The notes under the pieces are model-generated. The model had not been told where the DNA came from. It worked only from the letters and a program-made list of their open reading frames with translations, and searched no databases. Positions 44,328-47,867 of a stretch of 47,867 bases of DNA are shown in pieces. Origin of the DNA: Halocynthiibacter styelae (GTDB lineage: Bacteria; Pseudomonadota; Alphaproteobacteria; Rhodobacterales; Rhodobacteraceae); NCBI RefSeq assembly GCF_016123485.1, contig NZ_JADCKQ010000018.1, positions 1 through 47,867 on the forward strand. The letters are read 5' to 3'. How positions within the stretch are numbered: the stretch's first letter is position 1; every line of letters begins with the position of its first letter. A program made the position numbers and the translations under genes.

Positions 44328-44456
44328 TTACAGTTTGCTGGATACTGGTTCAGCAACAACTGGTTCGTATACAACAGGCTCTTCCTGTTGACCTGCACAT
44401 GCAGATACGAATGCGACGAGGCTGAGTGCAACGAGTGCTTTAACGGTACGGGACAT
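44328..44456 (-). CDS. Tiny lipoprotein (42 aa)
   Basis: 42 aa. The signal MSRTVKALVALSLVAFVSAC ends in a lipobox with Cys20, leaving only 22 mature residues (start CAGQQEEPVVYEPVV). CAGGAG lies 7 bp before the ATG. The 5' leader contains a perfect small hairpin at 44479-44493. From memory, similar very short lipoproteins with a PVV/EPV tail are common in roseobacters. Function is unknown. Confidence 0.7.
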   Translation of the reverse strand: MSRTVKALVALSLVAFVSACAGQQEEPVVYEPVVAEPVSSKL

Positions 44457-44478
44457 TTCAATCTCCTGTTAGTGAATA

Positions 44479-44493
44479 CCGGGAGGTTCCCGG
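44479..44493 (-). promoter_or_regulatory. Leader hairpin upstream of the 42-aa lipoprotein gene
   Basis: CCGGGA-GGT-TCCCGG (6-bp perfect stem) lies 23-37 bp before the start codon, shortly before the ribosome-binding site. It could stabilise the mRNA or control translation. The rest of 44457-44661 shows no gene. Confidence 0.4.
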
Positions 44494-44661
44494 AAGTTTC
44501 AAAGCGGCAGCCTTGATGGCTATCACTAAATCTACCCTTTACATGGTTTCCAATGCAAGCACACAGAGGCATTTTCCTCCAGGCGTTTTTCAGCCAGGGT
44601 TGAGGTTTAATTCCCACAGTTAAAGGGGTTTTCTTCCATTTTCGCCCAACAAATGACAACA

Positions 44662-45117
44662 TCAGAACACCTCTCTGACGCATGTATTGTCCGCTGAACG
44701 GAACGCTTCAAAAAACTTTGCAACGTCCGGGTTTGTCTCGCCCATAGTGGTTTCCCGTTCGGCCAGGGCCACGACAATTTGCTCAAACTCCAGTGCTTCA
44801 TCTGCCGGATGAATCGCAAGGATGACCTGACAGAGATGAAGCATATCCTGACTGACATCATCAAATTTATATTCATTTTCAACAACCTGTGGGGCAACAA
44901 ATCGATACAGAACTCGCGCAGAACCACCAGTTTGACCGGCATCACCACTGACGCCGATGTCGCGATCAAGAAACCAGACGCGCTGACCGGAAGGCACAGA
45001 TACCTCTGTCCCCTTGACGAGATCGCCACCACCCTGCCCAACAAGGCGCAGGGTTGCGGTGGCAGAAAGCCAGAACAAAAAGGCCAGCCCGGCCGCTATG
45101 ATCAGCCAGCGCGTCAT
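44662..45117 (-). CDS. DUF6497-like protein
   Basis: 151 aa. One N-terminal hydrophobic helix (LIIAAGLAFLFWLSATATL) serves as signal or anchor. The rest has VSVPSGQRVWFLDRDIG, a DVSQDMLHLC block and ALAERETTMGETNPDVAKFFEAFR. This matches, from memory, a roseobacter family called DUF6497 that was once mislabelled acetolactate synthase. Function is unknown. Its start overlaps the cupin stop by 4 bp. Confidence 0.65.
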   Translation of the reverse strand: MTRWLIIAAGLAFLFWLSATATLRLVGQGGGDLVKGTEVSVPSGQRVWFLDRDIGVSGDAGQTGGSARVLYRFVAPQVVENEYKFDDVSQDMLHLCQVILAIHPADEALEFEQIVVALAERETTMGETNPDVAKFFEAFRSADNTCVREVF

Positions 45118-45530
45118 TTTGTTTTCACCTCATCGGGTTTGCCTTCTGGTTGAGTAGAAAATTCAGCCGGAGACGTGATTTCCACCAGTTCCATATCGTC
45201 AGAGTTCTTTACAAGACGATGGCGAATCCCCGGGGGCTGCAAAACACAGGACCCTTCACGCAGGATATGCGCCCCCTCGCCTTCATATTCAAATTCCACC
45301 CAGCCTTTGGTGACATAGACCATCTGAAGATCCAGATCATGGGAATGCCATTCCGCAGGGCTGCGCATCCCCGGCACCGCCCGGATGACATGGGCACCAT
45401 ATGCCCCTTGCGTCGCCTCACGAATACCCAGCTGCCGGTACTCAAAAAACGGCCGCAATCCCGCCCCTTCAAACGGCACAGAATCCGCATGACAGATTGT
45501 GAAGGCCTGATTTTTGTAAAGGCGGGTCAT
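45114..45530 (-). CDS. Cupin domain-containing protein
   Basis: 138 aa from the ATG at 45530, which has AAGGA 7 bp upstream; the open frame continues to 45605, through the pccB downstream hairpin. It is a single small beta-barrel cupin: EWHSHDLDLQMVYVTKGWVEFEYEGE is the first cupin motif (two His and a late Glu) and LQPPGIRHRLVKNSDDMELVEI the second. Metal binding is likely, substrate unknown. It is the first gene after pccB on the same strand. Confidence 0.82.
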   Translation of the reverse strand: MTRLYKNQAFTICHADSVPFEGAGLRPFFEYRQLGIREATQGAYGAHVIRAVPGMRSPAEWHSHDLDLQMVYVTKGWVEFEYEGEGAHILREGSCVLQPPGIRHRLVKNSDDMELVEITSPAEFSTQPEGKPDEVKTK

Positions 45531-45547
45531 ATGACGTTCCTTATCGG

Positions 45548-45609
45548 CGGTATGCGCCTGCCCGGGTGGGTGCGCATGCACCCGCCATGGGGCCGGCGGG
45601 TGCATACCG
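45548..45609 (-). terminator. Overlapping inverted repeats between pccB and the cupin gene
   Basis: The main stem is ATGCACCCGCC (45576-45586) with GGCGGGTGCAT (45595-45605). GCACCC (45578-45583) can instead pair with GGGTGC (45568-45573). An outer pair, CGGTATGC (45548-45555) with GCATACCG (45602-45609), excludes the first stem's end. It lies 24 bp after the pccB stop and 18 bp before the cupin start. No T-tract follows, so a partial terminator or processing signal fits better than a simple terminator. Confidence 0.5.
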
Positions 45610-45632
45610 TCGCTTGCGCGACGATGAAGCGG

Positions 45633-47165
45633 TTAAAGCGGGATGTTGTCGTGTTTTTTCCACGGGTTTTGCAGGCTTTTGCCACGCAGAGACGCAAAGG
45701 CACGGGCCACGCGTTTGCGGGTGGATTGCGGCATGATCACCTCGTCGATAAAGCCCTTTTCCGCAGCCACAAACGGGTTGGCGAAACGGTCTTCATAATC
45801 CTGAGTGTGCTGTGCGATTTTCTCAGCGTCGCCAAGGTCAGCACGATGGATGATCTCGGTCGCACCTTTTGCACCCATCACCGCGATTTCCGCTGTGGGC
45901 CAGGCATAGTTGAAATCGCCGCGCAGGTGTTTCGACGCCATCACGTCATAGGCACCGCCGTAAGCTTTGCGGGTGATCACAGTCACTTTCGGCACGGTTG
46001 CTTCGCCATAAGCGAACAGCAGTTTCGCACCGTGTTTGATCACGCCACCATATTCCTGGCTGGTGCCCGGCAGGAAGCCCGGCACATCCACCAGCGTCAG
46101 CACAGGAATTTCGAACGCATCACAGAAACGCACGAAACGCGCGGCCTTGCGGGACGCATCAATATCAAGACAGCCCGCCAGAACCATCGGCTGGTTTGCA
46201 ACCACGCCCACGGTGCCACCTTCAAGGCGGATAAAGCCGGTCAGGATGTTCTTGGCGAAATCTTCCTGGATCTCATAGAAATCCCCTTCATCCGCCAGCT
46301 TGGTGATCAGTTCCTTCATATCATACGGTGTGTTCGGATTATCCGGGATCAGCGTATCAAGGCTTTCATCAATGCGGGCCGGATCATCAAAGAACGGGCG
46401 CACTGGCGGTTTCTGACGGTTGTTCAGTGGCAGGAAGTCAACCAGACGGCGGACCTCGGCCAGCGCTTCCACATCGTTTTCAAACGCGCCATCCGCGACA
46501 GAAGATTTCCTGGTGTGCGTAGACGCGCCCCCCAGTTCTTCCGCCGTCACAACTTCATTGGTCACGGTTTTCACAACGTCAGGGCCGGTGACAAACATGT
46601 ATGAGCTGTCTTTGACCATAAAGATAAAGTCAGTCATCGCAGGGGAATACACCGCACCACCGGCACATGGGCCCATGACAAGGCTGATCTGCGGCACAAC
46701 ACCAGACGCCATAATATTACGTTGGAACACTTCGGCATAACCCGCAAGCGAAGCCACACCTTCCTGAATACGTGCGCCACCGGAATCGTTAATCCCAATC
46801 ACAGGCGCGCCGTTTTGCATCGCCATATCCATGATCTTGCAGATCTTCTGCGCGTGGGTTTCAGACAGAGAGCCACCAAACACGGTGAAATCCTGCGAGA
46901 ACACATAGACCATACGGCCGTTGATGGTGCCCCAGCCCGTGACAACACCGTCACCCGCCGGGCGGTCTTTTTCCATACCGAAATCGGTGCAGCGATGGGC
47001 CACGAACATGTCGAATTCTTCAAAGCTGTCTTCGTCCAGCAGCAGGTCAATGCGTTCACGCGCGGTGAGTTTGCCTTTTTTATGCTGGCTTTCAATCCGA
47101 CGCGCGCCTCCGCCCTGACGGGCCTCTTCGCGGCGGCTTTCTAGTTCCTGAAGAATATCTTTCAT
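45633..47165 (-). CDS. pccB: Propionyl-CoA carboxylase beta subunit
   Basis: 510 aa from the ATG at 47165, preceded by GGGAG at 8 bp; the open frame runs to 47192. It is the carboxyltransferase subunit that moves CO2 from biotin on PccA to propionyl-CoA. The N-terminal carboxyltransferase half has [14 protein letters not shown] and [16 protein letters not shown]. The C-terminal half has [16 protein letters not shown] and [12 protein letters not shown], with the oxyanion-hole glycines. The length is exactly that expected of the family. It is the first pcc gene in the direction of transcription. Confidence 0.96.
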   Translation of the reverse strand: MKDILQELESRREEARQGGGARRIESQHKKGKLTARERIDLLLDEDSFEEFDMFVAHRCTDFGMEKDRPAGDGVVTGWGTINGRMVYVFSQDFTVFGGSLSETHAQKICKIMDMAMQNGAPVIGINDSGGARIQEGVASLAGYAEVFQRNIMASGVVPQISLVMGPCAGGAVYSPAMTDFIFMVKDSSYMFVTGPDVVKTVTNEVVTAEELGGASTHTRKSSVADGAFENDVEALAEVRRLVDFLPLNNRQKPPVRPFFDDPARIDESLDTLIPDNPNTPYDMKELITKLADEGDFYEIQEDFAKNILTGFIRLEGGTVGVVANQPMVLAGCLDIDASRKAARFVRFCDAFEIPVLTLVDVPGFLPGTSQEYGGVIKHGAKLLFAYGEATVPKVTVITRKAYGGAYDVMASKHLRGDFNYAWPTAEIAVMGAKGATEIIHRADLGDAEKIAQHTQDYEDRFANPFVAAEKGFIDEVIMPQSTRKRVARAFASLRGKSLQNPWKKHDNIPL

Positions 47166-47463
47166 CACGGGCTCCCGGTTTTGGCTCCGCATCGATCACA
47201 TGCAGAGTTGAATAGTTTCAGTAAACTAGAGCGAAACCAGTGTAAGAAGGAAGAGAAATTCAGCAAATTTGCAAACTTCACTCAAGTTAAGTCCAGGAAA
47301 ATGAATATATGCAAATATGAACACATGACTTTAAGAGTAACTGAGTTTCTCTTTGTAAGCGTTGCAAAATCTTCGAAAGCACCTAGTCCGCACGCTGGCT
47401 TAACAGGTTTCCAGGCCTTTTCACTGACATTTCCCAGAGAGATACTTCAACAGTGGGGAAGCC
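47166..47463. other. 298-bp divergent control region between pccB and the spike-base-like gene
   Basis: A+T-rich compared with its neighbours. It contains TTTGCAAA (47268-47275) within the palindrome GCAAATTTGC (47263-47272), ATGCAAAT (47309-47316) and GTTGCAAA (47361-47368). TTTGCAAA-type sites are the motif I recall for the propionate regulator PccR (ScfR family) upstream of pccB in Rhodobacter. No gene is seen here. Confidence 0.5.
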
Positions 47464-47727
47464 ATGAGTAATCCTTTTGAAGGGCGCAGCCCGAATTTAT
47501 CAGGCCCGGCACGGGATCTGCTGCCAGTAACGCCGGATGACGCAGCGGATCTTCCGCGTATTTGCATCGGCCTTTATGCAGAAGTGGGGGGCGCGATTGT
47601 ATTCACCAGCGAAACGGGGGCTGTCCGGACGGTTTCTGTGAGCGATTTTTCGATACTACCCGTAGCGGCGCGTCGGGTTCATGCAAGCGGGACAACAGCG
47701 TCCGGACTTCATGGATTTGTCGTGTAG
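47464..47727 (+). CDS. Spike base-like protein, RCAP_rcc01079 family
   Basis: 87 aa. It begins SNPFEGRSPNLSGPARDLLPVTPDDAADLP and ends with SILPVAARRVHASGTTASGLHGFVV. This strongly resembles, from memory, the small family of Rhodobacter capsulatus rcc01079 (GhsA), the base of the gene-transfer-agent head spike. The fold would be a small beta-sandwich with a phage-like look. GGGGAAG precedes the ATG. It appears monocistronic, ending 86 bp before a strong terminator. No neighbouring spike (ghsB) gene is visible before the window ends. Confidence 0.65.
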   Translation: MSNPFEGRSPNLSGPARDLLPVTPDDAADLPRICIGLYAEVGGAIVFTSETGAVRTVSVSDFSILPVAARRVHASGTTASGLHGFVV

Positions 47728-47812
47728 GGCAAGTCGCCGCGCCGCATTTGGAGTACGTTCTTCGATTTCTGCCTATCGGCTGCATGATTAGCGCGCTCTG
47801 CGCACAAAAAAG

Positions 47813-47847
47813 CCCGCCTCAGTATTTCTACTGAGGCGGGTTTTTTT
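47813..47847 (+). terminator. Strong bidirectional-type terminator
   Basis: A perfect 12-bp stem (47813-47824 with 47829-47840, TTTC loop) is followed by seven T. The AAAAAA at 47805-47811 gives the mirror T-tract for the minus strand. Confidence 0.9.
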
Positions 47848-47867
47848 ATTTGAACATCGTATTGAGA

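Noticed and set aside
43709-44683. 324-codon minus-strand frame across the lipoprotein cluster
   Set aside because: It overlaps two lipoprotein genes with signal peptides and ribosome-binding sites in other frames, and has no plausible product.
47805-47847. Attachment site or tRNA end at the right edge
   Set aside because: The perfect stem with flanking A and T runs is a plain terminator; no tRNA-like fold was seen.

Overview
The window reads as a chromosomal segment of a marine-type alphaproteobacterium of the Rhodobacteraceae (roseobacter group). This rests on gene content and order: short-form hisG with hisZ next to hisS, a class II B12-dependent ribonucleotide reductase, the alphaproteobacterial DUF1489 protein, the perM-hdaA-ppk-ppx block, the pccB/pccA/mutase block with small lipoproteins inside it, and a protein resembling the RCAP_rcc01079 gene-transfer-agent spike-base family at the right edge. 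Genus cannot be decided. No rRNA, tRNA, CRISPR array, transposase or integrase was seen.

Layout. 1-2790: C-terminus of an unknown gene, a terminator, then nrdJ (minus) with a pair of NrdR-like boxes. 2791-6587: DUF1489 gene (plus) converging on a translationally coupled hisS-hisZ-hisG operon (minus). 6681-8262: an Lrp/AsnC regulator divergent from phhA and slyX, with several inverted repeats between them. 8285-13089: two lipoprotein genes flanking dnaE, all minus. 13355-23235: one tightly overlapping operon holding xanthine dehydrogenase (xdhABC), an ABC importer of the BMP/nucleoside type, and a voltage-gated-type potassium channel. It ends in a terminator followed by six perfect CCGGAAAA units. 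23438-29789: a small secreted protein, then perM-like, hdaA, ppk and ppx. 29786-32985: a small secreted protein, an EEP nuclease, a TerB/J-domain protein, a GNAT acetyltransferase and a VOC protein (all minus). 33071-34155: two tandem secreted paralogs of unknown function. 34331-47165: the propionyl-CoA to succinyl-CoA region (mutase, pccA, pccB, all minus), interleaved with a sulfotransferase-like gene, a DUF4174 gene, a GT-C-like membrane protein, a DcaP-like porin, three tiny lipoproteins, a DUF6497-like gene and a cupin. 47464-47727: the spike-base-like gene with a strong terminator.

Functional threads. The xdh operon pairs uptake of a purine or nucleoside (inferred) with oxidation of hypoxanthine/xanthine. 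PccAB plus methylmalonyl-CoA mutase feed propionyl-CoA into the TCA cycle. The mutase and NrdJ both need adenosylcobalamin, so this segment encodes two B12-dependent steps. HdaA (DnaA inactivation), DnaE and NrdJ all serve replication.

The most unusual non-coding signals are two clusters of 11-bp-phased TATGCAC repeats. They share an identical 21-mer and resemble arrays of weak DnaA boxes. One lies upstream of the perM-hdaA operon and the other between the DUF1489 gene and hisG. Other items of note are the channel gene inside the purine operon, a REP-like palindrome embedded in xdhA, the octanucleotide repeat, the tandem secreted paralogs, and mutually exclusive hairpins between pccB and the cupin gene.
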